Shown: piece after piece, positions 43,410 to 51,318 of the stretch
How positions within the stretch are numbered: position 1 is the stretch's first letter
Layout of the letters: the number at the start of each line of letters is the position of its first letter
NCBI GenBank assembly: GCA_025352795.1
Contig: JANXSF010000050.1
Coordinates: 1 to 64,000, forward strand
Reading direction: 5' to 3'
Source of the DNA: Acidobacteriota bacterium
Lineage (GTDB): Bacteria > Acidobacteriota > Terriglobia > Bryobacterales > Bryobacteraceae
DNA length: 64,000 bases
Notes under the pieces: generated by a model
Told to the model about the DNA's origin: nothing
What the model saw: the letters and a program-made list of their open reading frames with translations, nothing else
Database searches by the model: none
Program-made: the position numbers and the translations under genes

Positions 43410-44796
43410 TCACCAGCGGCAGAAAGATCAATTTTTCGCGTAAGTTCAAATCGGGCAGATTGCGATTCGGCTCGCTGGTATTGCCCCAGATTGTCCGTTG
43501 AAAGACCCATAGAAGATAGGCAGCGCCCAGGACGATTCCGGTCATGCAGGCTACTGTCCAATTCCAGGAAACCGGATAAACACCCAGCAGAATGGTCATT
43601 TCTCCAATAAATCCGTTCAATGGCGGCATGCCCATGGAACTGAGCGAAGCAATTAACACTACAACGCCAAACAACGGCATGGGTTTCCACAATCCGCTGT
43701 ATTGCGCAATCTCCCGCGTATGTCGACGGTCATAAACCACGCCAATGATCAAGAATAACATGCCTGCAGAAATGCCATGGTTGATTTGCGCAAGCATGGA
43801 ACCGGTGATGCCAGCTTGGTTGAAAGTGAAGATTCCCAAAGTGACAAACCCCATGTGGCTAACGGAGGAATAGGCGATCAGCTTCTTCCAATCCTTCTGT
43901 AACAGGCAGACTAGCGCGCCGTAAAGAATTGCCCCGATGGACAAGGCCGCAATAATTTTTACGGTCAGCGGATCGCGAGAGGCATTGGGTGTCAGCGGTA
44001 ACGAAAATCGCAGAAAGCCATAGGTGCCCATCTTTAGCAAAATGCTGGCCAGCACCACTGACCCGGCAGTGGGCGCTTCAGTATGTGCATCGGGCAGCCA
44101 GGTGTGGAACGGAATCATGGGGACCTTCACGGCAAACCCGGCGAATAAAGCCCAGAAAATCCCCAGTTCCATGGTCAACGAAAGGGGCGTATTCATCAAC
44201 TCATCTATGGCGAAAGTTCGTACGCCGGTTGCCAGAAAATGTTGCCAATGGAGGGCAATGCCGCCGACCAGCATCAACACGGAACCGACCACGGTGTAAA
44301 TCAGGAATTTAATGGAGGCATAGGCCCGACGTTCCGCACCCCAAATGGCGATGATGAAGTACATGGGAATGAGGACCATTTCCCAGAACACGAAAAATAG
44401 CAAAAAGTCCAGAGAGAGAAAGACACCCATCATGGAAAATTGCAGGAACAGAAAGCAGGCGTAGTATTCTTTGACGCGTGTATCAATGGCATTCCAACTG
44501 GAAAGGATCGCCAAAAAAGTGATGAACCCGGTCATCACCAGCAACAATAAACTGATACCATCGACGGCCAGATAATAACTGGCACCAATGGAAGGAATCC
44601 AAGGCAGCCTTTCCACAAATTGAAAGTCCTGATTGCGATCAAAATTGGCAAGCAGCGGAAGCGTCATCAGCGCGCTTACCAGAGACGCAAAGTTAGCCCA
44701 GATTTTGATGCGTCGCGGGGAGGACGATGGGATGGCCAATAAAACCAGCAATCCGATTAAGGGTGCGACAAGAAGTGAGGTTAGAATGCTCAGCAT
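43249..44796 (-). CDS. nuoM: NADH-quinone oxidoreductase subunit M
   Basis: 515 residues, the normal length. An antiporter-like subunit with about 14 helices, including FFVFWEMVLIPMYFIIAIWG (with the proton-translocation Glu near residue 140), the broken helix around FHTWLPDAHTEAPTAGSVVLA near 230, and the second-half SSVSHMGFVTLGIF. It belongs to the membrane arm of complex I. It is not flanked by nuoL or nuoN here, unlike in the usual nuo operon, so it is an isolated copy. Its end overlaps the converging radical SAM gene by 161 bases. Confidence 0.93.
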   Translation of the reverse strand: MLSILTSLLVAPLIGLLVLLAIPSSSPRRIKIWANFASLVSALMTLPLLANFDRNQDFQFVERLPWIPSIGASYYLAVDGISLLLLVMTGFITFLAILSSWNAIDTRVKEYYACFLFLQFSMMGVFLSLDFLLFFVFWEMVLIPMYFIIAIWGAERRAYASIKFLIYTVVGSVLMLVGGIALHWQHFLATGVRTFAIDELMNTPLSLTMELGIFWALFAGFAVKVPMIPFHTWLPDAHTEAPTAGSVVLASILLKMGTYGFLRFSLPLTPNASRDPLTVKIIAALSIGAILYGALVCLLQKDWKKLIAYSSVSHMGFVTLGIFTFNQAGITGSMLAQINHGISAGMLFLIIGVVYDRRHTREIAQYSGLWKPMPLFGVVVLIASLSSMGMPPLNGFIGEMTILLGVYPVSWNWTVACMTGIVLGAAYLLWVFQRTIWGNTSEPNRNLPDLNLREKLIFLPLVISAFLIGLWPRPLFEILDRPSMKIVQRLQSAPAPVPVPSVVVATVPPVVLTYK

Positions 44797-44885
44797 TGCG
44801 ATGAATTGACTATTGTAACAGTCGGTAAGTCTGAGCCTGAATCCAGTTATCAGCGGACTGCAGTTTTAGAATCTACTGTGAGCTG

Positions 44886-45068
44886 TTACTTCGCCGGTCT
44901 ATAAAATGGATTTGGAATGGCATTTTGCCAAAACTTTTCTGAGAGCTCAGGGAAATCCGAAAAGTCGATTGTATCATCGGGCATTGCTGCCAGCGCCTGC
45001 AACTGCTGGCGCTGTGCTTCGGTTAGTTTGCAAGTTGACAAATTTCTTGTATGTCTTTTTAAGATCAT
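44886..45068 (-). CDS. Small orphan antitoxin-like protein (BrnA-like tail)
   Basis: 60 residues: a basic N-terminus, LTEAQRQQLQALAAMPDDTI, then SDFPELSEKFWQNAIPNPFY and PAK. The ending (DFPEL-x-FW-NA-x-NPFYRPxK) is typical of small antitoxins of the BrnA type and their relatives. No toxin gene is next to it on this strand, so it would be an orphan antitoxin. An ATG start at 45066-45068 fits. Only 21 bases separate its start from the dut stop, so it could be read from the dut transcript. Confidence 0.55.
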   Translation of the reverse strand: MILKRHTRNLSTCKLTEAQRQQLQALAAMPDDTIDFSDFPELSEKFWQNAIPNPFYRPAK

Positions 45069-45089
45069 CGAATTACATTGTAGCGTGGG

Positions 45090-45521
45090 TTACCGCCCGG
45101 AACTCCCAAATCCGCCAGCCCCGCGTTCGGACCCGGCCAAATCCCCTTCCAGCCACTCCACCGCTTCATACTTGGCGATGACCATTTGGGCAATGCGATC
45201 CCCCTTCTTCACGGTGTAACTCTGCTTCCCTAAATTCAGTAAAATCACCCGGATCTCCCCACGATACCCAGGGTCAATGGTCGCCGGGGAATTGGGTAGT
45301 GTGATGGCCTGCTTCAACGCCAAGCCACTACGCGGCCGCAATTGGCACTCGTAACCAGGAGGGATTTCAACGGACAATCCCGTGGGCACCAGCACCGGAA
45401 CATTGGGTTCCAGAACAACCTCTGCGACGGAACAAATATCCATGCCAGCGTCCTCCAAGGGACCATGTGCATATTGCGGAAGAACCGCATCTTCTGAAAC
45501 TCTTTTGATTCGGATTTGCAT
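45090..45521 (-). CDS. dut: dUTP diphosphatase (trimeric dUTPase)
   Basis: 143 residues with all five trimeric dUTPase motifs: DAGMDICS (1), PRSGLALK (2), SPATIDPGYRGEIRVIL (3), GDRIAQMV (4) and RGAGGFGSSGR (5). It hydrolyses dUTP to dUMP, preventing uracil incorporation and supplying the substrate for thymidylate synthase. The divergent neighbour is a ThyX-like protein, so both arms of dTMP synthesis lie together, separated by 37 bases. Confidence 0.97.
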   Translation of the reverse strand: MQIRIKRVSEDAVLPQYAHGPLEDAGMDICSVAEVVLEPNVPVLVPTGLSVEIPPGYECQLRPRSGLALKQAITLPNSPATIDPGYRGEIRVILLNLGKQSYTVKKGDRIAQMVIAKYEAVEWLEGDLAGSERGAGGFGSSGR

Positions 45522-45540
45522 GATGTGAGACGGTCTTAAG

Positions 45541-45552
45541 TTAACATGTTAA
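45541..45552. promoter_or_regulatory. Perfect palindrome between dut and the ThyX-like gene
   Basis: TTAACATGTTAA, within the sequence CTTAAGTTAACATGTTAAGTTA, which also contains the direct repeat TTAAGTTA. It lies in the 37-base divergent gap, six bases before the ATG of the ThyX-like gene. A possible operator for both genes; the regulator is not known. Confidence 0.45.
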
Positions 45553-45558
45553 GTTACC

Positions 45559-46989
45559 ATGCCACAGACTCCAGGGCGCATAGTCAGCGTCTCACCCATG
45601 CCTCCCGAAAAATGTGCGTACGCTTTGGCCCGCTACAGCCGATCCCCCGATTCCATCCATGAATCCATTGATTGGGTGCGCACCCACGATTCCTCAAAGT
45701 TCCTGGATAGTTTCTATTTTCAATACGGCCACGCATCCATTGCCGACCTGGGCCATTTGGTCATCTGCTTTGAAGGCGTCTCTGAACTGGCGGCCACTGA
45801 GGTAGAAGACGAACAATTGTGGGACGGCCAGGCGAAATCTTCGCGCTATCAGGATTTCGGTTCGGCTGGATTCATCACACCACCCGACCTTGACGATGCG
45901 CAAACCACCCTCTATCGATCCGCAGGCGCGGCTTTGCTGGAAGCATACAAACACGTCCACGAGCAATCGCTAGAGCACTTGAAGCAGAAGCTTCCTTGCC
46001 CTGCGGACATGAAGCCCGACGCCTATCTGCGCAACATCACTGCCCGAGCCTTCGATGTGGCGCGCTATTTTCTGTTCTGGGGCATTCCCACAAATGTCGG
46101 CCAAATCACCAGCATCCGCACCTTGGAACGGCAGATTCGGCGGATGAAAGCTTCAGAGTTCGCCGAAGTACGCGACTTGGGTGTGGAACTGGCCCAGGCC
46201 TGCGCATCGGAACCGGGTTGCTTGTGGGACAAGGATGGCAGCCGCGAAGCGCTGGCGCCGACCCTGGCGAAGTACGTCGATCCCGATGCGCACCTTATCG
46301 AATCGCAGAAGGCGTTGAGGCTATGGGCGTCGCAAAATCTACCCAAAGCGGCGGGTGTGGATCCTGGGGATGTGCATCTGTCGAAACCAACCAACACGCC
46401 AGCCGACATTGTGGCGACGCTGCTGTACCCCGTCACAAATCGGCCCTTTAGGGAACTCTATGAATGGGCATGCTCTGTTAGCGCAGCGGTGCGCGAGGAG
46501 GTGATTGACGCAGCATTGGCGTCGCGAACCCGTGAAGAACTGCTGCGTGGATTCCGTGGTGGACTTTACTGTTATGACATGGTGATGGATATTGGAGCTT
46601 ACCGCGATTTCCATCGTCATCGGCGTTGTCAGCAGTTTCGGCAAGCGTATGAAGGGAACCTGGGCTACGATACACCGGCAGTAATTGGGGAAGCGGGCCT
46701 GAGCGGTTACTACGGTGCGGCGATGGATTCTGCTTGGTTGGCAATGCGGGGACTGCCACAGCCAGCGGCTCAGTATCTGCTGACGTTTGCTGGCAAATCG
46801 CGATTCCTGTTCAAGATGGATTTTGCGGAAGCGGAGTATATTTCCCGGTTACGGAGTGGCGTGAAGGGTCATTTCAGTTATCGGAATATTGCCTGGCGGA
46901 TGAAGGAAGAGATGGAAAAAGTGGAGCCGGAATTGGGACGGCTGATTGAAGCTACTCCACCGTGGGTGGAGGATCCGCTGGTACGGTGA
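45559..46989 (+). CDS. ThyX-like flavin-dependent thymidylate synthase, two-domain form
   Basis: 476 residues, about twice a single ThyX chain, with two ThyX-like halves. In the first half the region that aligns with the ThyX motif is EGVSELAATEVEDEQLWDGQ AKSSRYQDF, where the RHR triad is not present, though the SRY part is. The second half contains GAYRDFHRHRRCQQFRQAYEG near residue 357, an intact RHR. ThyX uses FAD and methylenetetrahydrofolate to make dTMP from dUMP. dut is divergent next to it. Whether this long form is a true thymidylate synthase is uncertain. Confidence 0.82.
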   Translation: MPQTPGRIVSVSPMPPEKCAYALARYSRSPDSIHESIDWVRTHDSSKFLDSFYFQYGHASIADLGHLVICFEGVSELAATEVEDEQLWDGQAKSSRYQDFGSAGFITPPDLDDAQTTLYRSAGAALLEAYKHVHEQSLEHLKQKLPCPADMKPDAYLRNITARAFDVARYFLFWGIPTNVGQITSIRTLERQIRRMKASEFAEVRDLGVELAQACASEPGCLWDKDGSREALAPTLAKYVDPDAHLIESQKALRLWASQNLPKAAGVDPGDVHLSKPTNTPADIVATLLYPVTNRPFRELYEWACSVSAAVREEVIDAALASRTREELLRGFRGGLYCYDMVMDIGAYRDFHRHRRCQQFRQAYEGNLGYDTPAVIGEAGLSGYYGAAMDSAWLAMRGLPQPAAQYLLTFAGKSRFLFKMDFAEAEYISRLRSGVKGHFSYRNIAWRMKEEMEKVEPELGRLIEATPPWVEDPLVR

Positions 46990-47056
46990 TTACTGCGATA
47001 TTGAGGAGCAAGATTAAGGAATCTACGACGGCAAGGGTTTCAGTATTGGAGTTGCT

Positions 47057-47275
47057 TTACTCGTCGCCAGGAAGCAATACTTTGTCAGCAAGCCCTGCTT
47101 CTTCAACCATTTTCTCGATTCTCCGCAGTGACTCAATTCGCCCTTCTGCCCGAGCGCGTTGATCAAGAAGGAGAGAGACGGCCTCTTCCATAAGTTCGTC
47201 AGCAGTGCGATAGCTTCCCGTAGCGATTTGCTGTTCTACTTGCCGAGAAAGGTGATCTGACAAAGATATTTCCAT
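47057..47275 (-). CDS. ParD/CopG-type antitoxin-like protein
   Basis: 72 residues from ATG 47273-47275. SLSDHLSRQVEQQIATGSYR TADELMEEAVSLLLDQRARA is a ribbon-helix-helix DNA-binding region as in ParD. The tail RRIEKMVEEAGLADKVLLPGDE would contact a partner. The start codon touches the divergent PIN gene's start (CATATG). A longer frame could begin at 47305. No ParE gene follows on this strand, so its partner is either missing or the divergent PIN gene. Confidence 0.68.
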   Translation of the reverse strand: MEISLSDHLSRQVEQQIATGSYRTADELMEEAVSLLLDQRARAEGRIESLRRIEKMVEEAGLADKVLLPGDE

Positions 47276-47872
47276 ATGCGCCCTAAACAATATTCTACCG
47301 TTCATTTGCCCGATGCGTTTGCTGCGAATACATTTGTGATTTTGGATGCATGTGTTTTAGTCAATCATCGACTTTGCGACGTTTTGCTACGGTTTGCCGA
47401 ACCTCCTGAGATTTTTAAACCGAAATGGTCAAAGGAGATCATTGACGAGACGGTGCGCGCTTTAGAGGAAAAATTGAATTGGCCCACTCATTTGACCGCC
47501 TCGTTGCAAAGAGAATTAATATTCAATTTTTCAGAGGCGTGGGTCCGTAATTATGAACCGCTTATTCCCGATGTAGGCAATGACTTAAAAGACCGGCATG
47601 TGCTTGCCGCTGCCATCCGTTCCTGATCATCCGTCATTCTTACGTTCAATCTGAAGCACTTCCGACCGGAACATCTTGAGCCTTGGGGAATAGTCGCACT
47701 CCACCCGGATGTTTTTCTGCTTGAGCTTTATAGGAAAGAGCCCGCACTTATGCTCGATAAGCTCCAACTACAAGCGACGGAAACAAATCGCTCCATGCCG
47801 CAACTTCTTACAATCCTCAGCAAAACGGTACCGGTCTTCGCAAACGCTATTTCGATGAGTCAGGATACTTAA
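47276..47872 (+). pseudogene. PIN-domain gene interrupted by one in-frame TGA
   Basis: From ATG 47276 the frame encodes a PIN protein: FVILDACVLVNHRLCDVLLRF (first acidic residue), KWSKEIIDETVRALEEKL, PDVGNDLKDRHVLAAAIRS, then TGA (47624-47626, codon 117). In the same frame it goes on VILTFNLKHFRPEHLEPWGI and ALHPDVFLLELYRKEPALML to TAA 47870-47872, for a total of 198 codons. The reading frame is otherwise intact, so a single substitution separates it from a normal PIN protein of about 198 residues. Confidence 0.78.
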
Positions 47873-48868
47873 TTCACTAGATGTTCCACTGGTGCCCTGA
47901 AATTTTGCACGCTGTCCTTCAAATTCGGCAGTGATTCAGACCCACTCTTGCCGTCCAGGGCAGCCGCCCGATTGCGCGACCACTCCGAACGCGGGTGCCC
48001 TGGGGACAAGCGTTTATCCCACTCTGCCGCGGCTTGCAGATAAGCTTCGCGAGCTACATCCCAGTTTCCAAGCGCTTCTTCGGCTTCCGCCAAGATCTCC
48101 CAAGCTGGCATCTGCTCAGGGTCAAACAACATAGCTTGCCGTCCTTTTCCTCAAAGGCCAACGCAGCCCGAAGACCCTTTATCGCCGCTCAAACTCACCC
48201 TGATAGAGCAGCCATTCATCTTCACATCCAGCCTTGGCAACCAATCCTTCGGCGGCAAGGTTTGCATCCAAATTGGTGGAGAAAGCGGGGTCTTTAAGCG
48301 CCAAAACAGTAAGCCTGGAACAACGGGCCAAGGTGGTTTGAGCCTCGGCCTTTTCTCCATTGCGCCAAAGTGAACGCCCTAGCAAATGCAGTGTAGGAAC
48401 CAGGTGTGGGCTATCGATTGCGGTGTCCATTTGAATCGTCTCAAGATTCTTACGAAAAACAGGGATCGCTTCGTTGTACTTCCCCTTGGCCATAAGAATC
48501 ATCCCCATGAAGTCATTTGCCTCGCACACGGCGAGAGGGTTGACGCCTCAAGTGGAGGTCCGCGATTGCTGTAGAATTTCAAAATTCAGCGTAGCTGCGC
48601 GGTCCAGTTGTCCACTTCTAAAGAGGAGCTGCGCCAACCTTGGACGGCTCAACTGCCTCCATCGATCCCATACAGCACCCTTTCGTGAAGCGGCGTAGGA
48701 ATCTGCTTCGTTCAGCAAACGTTCGGCTGCAACAAGGTCACCTTTGGCTTCAGCATCGCTGGCAGCCTGCAACAGGAGAGTCCAGGGGCGGGTCGTTTTC
48801 TGAAGGCGGAACCTGAAAACTTTCCAGCCCAGAACCAACACTGCTGCAATGATCAGGAAACTGTACAT
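47869..48868 (-). pseudogene. TPR-repeat membrane protein gene with stop codons and shifts
   Basis: Begins at 48868 with a membrane helix (MYSFLIIAAVLVLGWKVFRF), then TPR-like helices (LLLQAASDAEAKGDLVAAER, RWRQLSRPRLAQLLFRSGQLDRA). An in-frame TGA is at 48548-48550, and the frame continues with VCEANDFMGMILMAKGKYNE and TPR repeats to TAA at 48179. A shift then leads through RAALAFEEKDGK and, after another shift, to AMLFDPEQMPAWEILAEAEE and the end at 47869. At least one nonsense codon and two shifts, so non-functional. It overlaps the upstream TPR gene by 16 bases. Confidence 0.7.
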
Positions 48869-49791
48869 TTTAACGCCTCGCGGATCTCTGTCGCCTTCTT
48901 CTCATAAAGCCCTTGCTCTGTATATCGGTTCAACCGTCCTAGAAGCGCCGCCTGTTTTTCCATTTGCTTTGCGACCTCTACGCTCTTTTCACCCAGTGCA
49001 CGTTGCAGCGCAGTAGTGGATGCCTGGCGCATTGGTTCCGCCTCTACAAGTCGATCCTGTGCTTCCATCAGCCGGGCATAGGTATCGTAAGCATTCCCAA
49101 GATCTTGCGTCGGACAGATTTTCAGGAATTCAATGGCTTGTCGCAAGTTGCGCTCTGCTTCCGTCCACTTTTCAAGACCGATGAGCGCCTCCGCAAGATT
49201 CAACTTTACCTTTGCGACTTGTATAGAATTCTGGCCGTACTTCGAGACCCGTATCTGTAGTGATTCTTCCAGGATCTTGACGGCTTCATTCTGCCGGCCA
49301 GCCTCTTCCAGCATGGCCCCCAGATTAAGTAAGGTACGGGCAACCTCGTCTACTTTCAGGGGAGATTTGTTCCGTTGGATACTGAGTACCATTTGCAAGG
49401 ATTCGATGGCTTAATGGCCCCGATCAATGGCGCGTTGGGCCAAACCAAGATTCATCAAATAAATAGTAAAGAGGGCGTCTTTGGGTCCTGTGTAAAGGGT
49501 GAAGAATTCCGTAGCCTTGTCCACCATGGCCCGACCGTCTTCTTTCAAACCATTTTCGTATTGGATCTGGCCCAGACTATATCTAGCAGTATTGGTGGCG
49601 ATGTGGTTTTCGCCTTTGGAGCCTCGTAGTCGCTGAAACTGAGCCTTCACCAATGGAAGGGCACGATCACTTCGCCCCTGAGATGTGTACCAGTCCAGCT
49701 TCAGTTGGATCCATTGCTCAAAGAAGAACAAACGAATCACGGCGATTGCCAACAGCGGCAAACCAACCAGGCAACCCAAAGATATCCACAT
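48853..49791 (-). pseudogene. TPR-repeat membrane protein gene with in-frame stop
   Basis: Starts near ATG 49789-49791 with a membrane helix (MWISLGCLVGLPLLAIAVIR). TPR repeats follow: DWYTSQGRSDRALPLVKAQF, ATNTARYSLGQIQYENG, DALFTIYLMNLGLAQRAIDRG H. An in-frame TAA occurs at 49411-49413. The same frame continues AIESLQMVLSIQRNKSPLKV, ARTLLNLGAMLEEAGRQNEA, and KLNLAEALIGLEKWTEAERN to 48853. Upstream, 49792-49845 adds residues unlike a signal. One change from a complete protein of about 310 residues. Confidence 0.7.
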
Positions 49792-50037
49792 ATACGACTG
49801 GGATCGGCAGATGCAAATGGTGACTTTAGTGAGTCGCATCGGCAAAGGTGTGTGTAAAAAGAGGTTGCGTTTAGCTCTGCCTTGCGAAGCAGTCCTAGGA
49901 CTGTCGGGATTCGCCTTACAAGAACCCAGGCTGGACCAGGTGGTTTGGATGAATCTTGCAGGTTTATCTCTGAAAAGTGGGATAGCGTGCGCCCTCCACC
50001 AAGGGGAACAACACCCTCATTCGCGCCAATCTACTAG

Positions 50038-50274
50038 GTGAATCCAGCCATCCAAGATAGGGATTCACATCTACTGGAAATCAAATCACCGAATGATACG
50101 ATCATCCAAGTGGTAAGTAGTTTTTTGAACTCTGTTCCTTTGTACGTTTCAAAACGGGATGAATTTCCCATTTTGGAACTGGTGCCACACGGCATTGTGT
50201 TCCGGAATGAAACGCGTGAAGAGTTGAGCCAATTAGCTTCCGGAGAGCGCGCAAAACAAGTGGCCTCCGCCTAA
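50038..50274 (+). CDS. Small protein of unknown function
   Basis: 78 residues from GTG 50038: DSHLLEIKSPNDTIIQVVSS, FLNSVPLYVSKRDEFPILEL VPHGIVFRNETREELSQLAS. The core could form a small alpha/beta fold. I do not recognise it. It precedes the sigma factor on the same strand by 198 bases, a gap in which I see no clear promoter or terminator. The region 49846-50037 before it holds nothing I can support. Confidence 0.45.
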   Translation: MNPAIQDRDSHLLEIKSPNDTIIQVVSSFLNSVPLYVSKRDEFPILELVPHGIVFRNETREELSQLASGERAKQVASA

Positions 50275-50472
50275 AACATACAACCCGATGGAGTTTCCTG
50301 TTGTGGGGCATTCGCCAAATGACCCCGCCCTGTCCGAAGTGTGTCTGAGCGGGGACTTGGAACAGTACGTGCATTCTTTTATCGTATCCGGCCAGTAAAA
50401 AGGTTGGAGAAATTCAAGGCGCGAAATCAATCCAAGGCCCTCCGCCAGGGCAATTGAGAAAGGAACAAAAAC

Positions 50473-51318
50473 ATGCCTGCTAGTAGTGTATCTACCGCAA
50501 CAGCCCGAGCCAAAGAGCCTGTAATCAGACGAAAGAAAGCCGTCTCCGCCAATAGTATTGCCGAAAAGAGCAACGCGGAAAAGAAGGCCCAGGCAGCAAT
50601 GATGGCTCGTCGGGACCAAGTGGTTCTGGAACATTTGCCGTTGGCCAAAGCGATTGCTTTGCGGATGCATGAAAACCTTCCTGTTCACGTTGACCTGGAC
50701 GATCTTGTTCATGCTGGCATTCTTGGTTTGTTCGACGCCGTCACTAAGTTCAATCCCGACAAAATGGTGACCTTCTCAAGCTATGCCAAACATCGCATTA
50801 AGGGCGCAATTTTGGACAGCCTGCGTCAATTGGATTGGGCTTCACGCGATCTACGCCGCCGTCACAAGCAGGTGGAACAGGCAACGCGCGAACTGACCGG
50901 GGAATTGCAGCGCGCTCCTAGCGAAGCGGAACTGGCCAGCAAATTGGGAGTAGATGTGGAACGTTGGCGGCAGATGGCCATTGACCTTAGGAACATTGGT
51001 CTCATTTCCGCTTCCACGCGGGCCAACGAATCCGAAGATTTACCTGCCCCGGAATTTCCCAGCAAGCCTGAGCTTCAGCCCGATCACATGTGTGCCCATG
51101 AACAGATGCGCGACATGCTGGGTGTGGCCATGAAAACACTCCCCGAACGCTATCAAAAAGTGGTCTTCCTGTACTATTCCAATGAAATGACCATGAAAGA
51201 AATCGGCGGTGTGCTGGGCATCAATGAAAGTCGCGTGTCACAAATCCACAAGACTGCTTTGGAAAAAATGTCAGTCGCTTTGCAGGATGCTGGCATTACG
51301 TCCGCTTACGCTTTCTAA
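50473..51318 (+). CDS. RNA polymerase sigma factor, FliA/WhiG type
   Basis: 281 residues. After a 45-residue basic N-terminal extension come sigma region 2 (LPLAKAIALRMHENLPVHVDLDDLVHAGILGLFDAVTKF then FSSYAKHRIKGAILDSLRQLDW), region 3 (ELQRAPSEAELASKLGVDVERWRQM) and region 4 (LPERYQKVVFLYYSNEMTMKEIGGVLGINESRVSQIH). The R-G-A-I-D-LR-D motif places it in the sigma-28 group, which controls flagellar or developmental genes. No flagellar genes or anti-sigma factor are in the window. It ends four bases inside the converging sppA. Confidence 0.93.
   Translation: MPASSVSTATARAKEPVIRRKKAVSANSIAEKSNAEKKAQAAMMARRDQVVLEHLPLAKAIALRMHENLPVHVDLDDLVHAGILGLFDAVTKFNPDKMVTFSSYAKHRIKGAILDSLRQLDWASRDLRRRHKQVEQATRELTGELQRAPSEAELASKLGVDVERWRQMAIDLRNIGLISASTRANESEDLPAPEFPSKPELQPDHMCAHEQMRDMLGVAMKTLPERYQKVVFLYYSNEMTMKEIGGVLGINESRVSQIHKTALEKMSVALQDAGITSAYAF

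Noticed and set aside
47624-47626. TGA in the PIN gene as a selenocysteine codon
   Set aside because: No hairpin typical of a SECIS element follows, the position is not a known redox site in PIN proteins, and several neighbouring genes are decayed.
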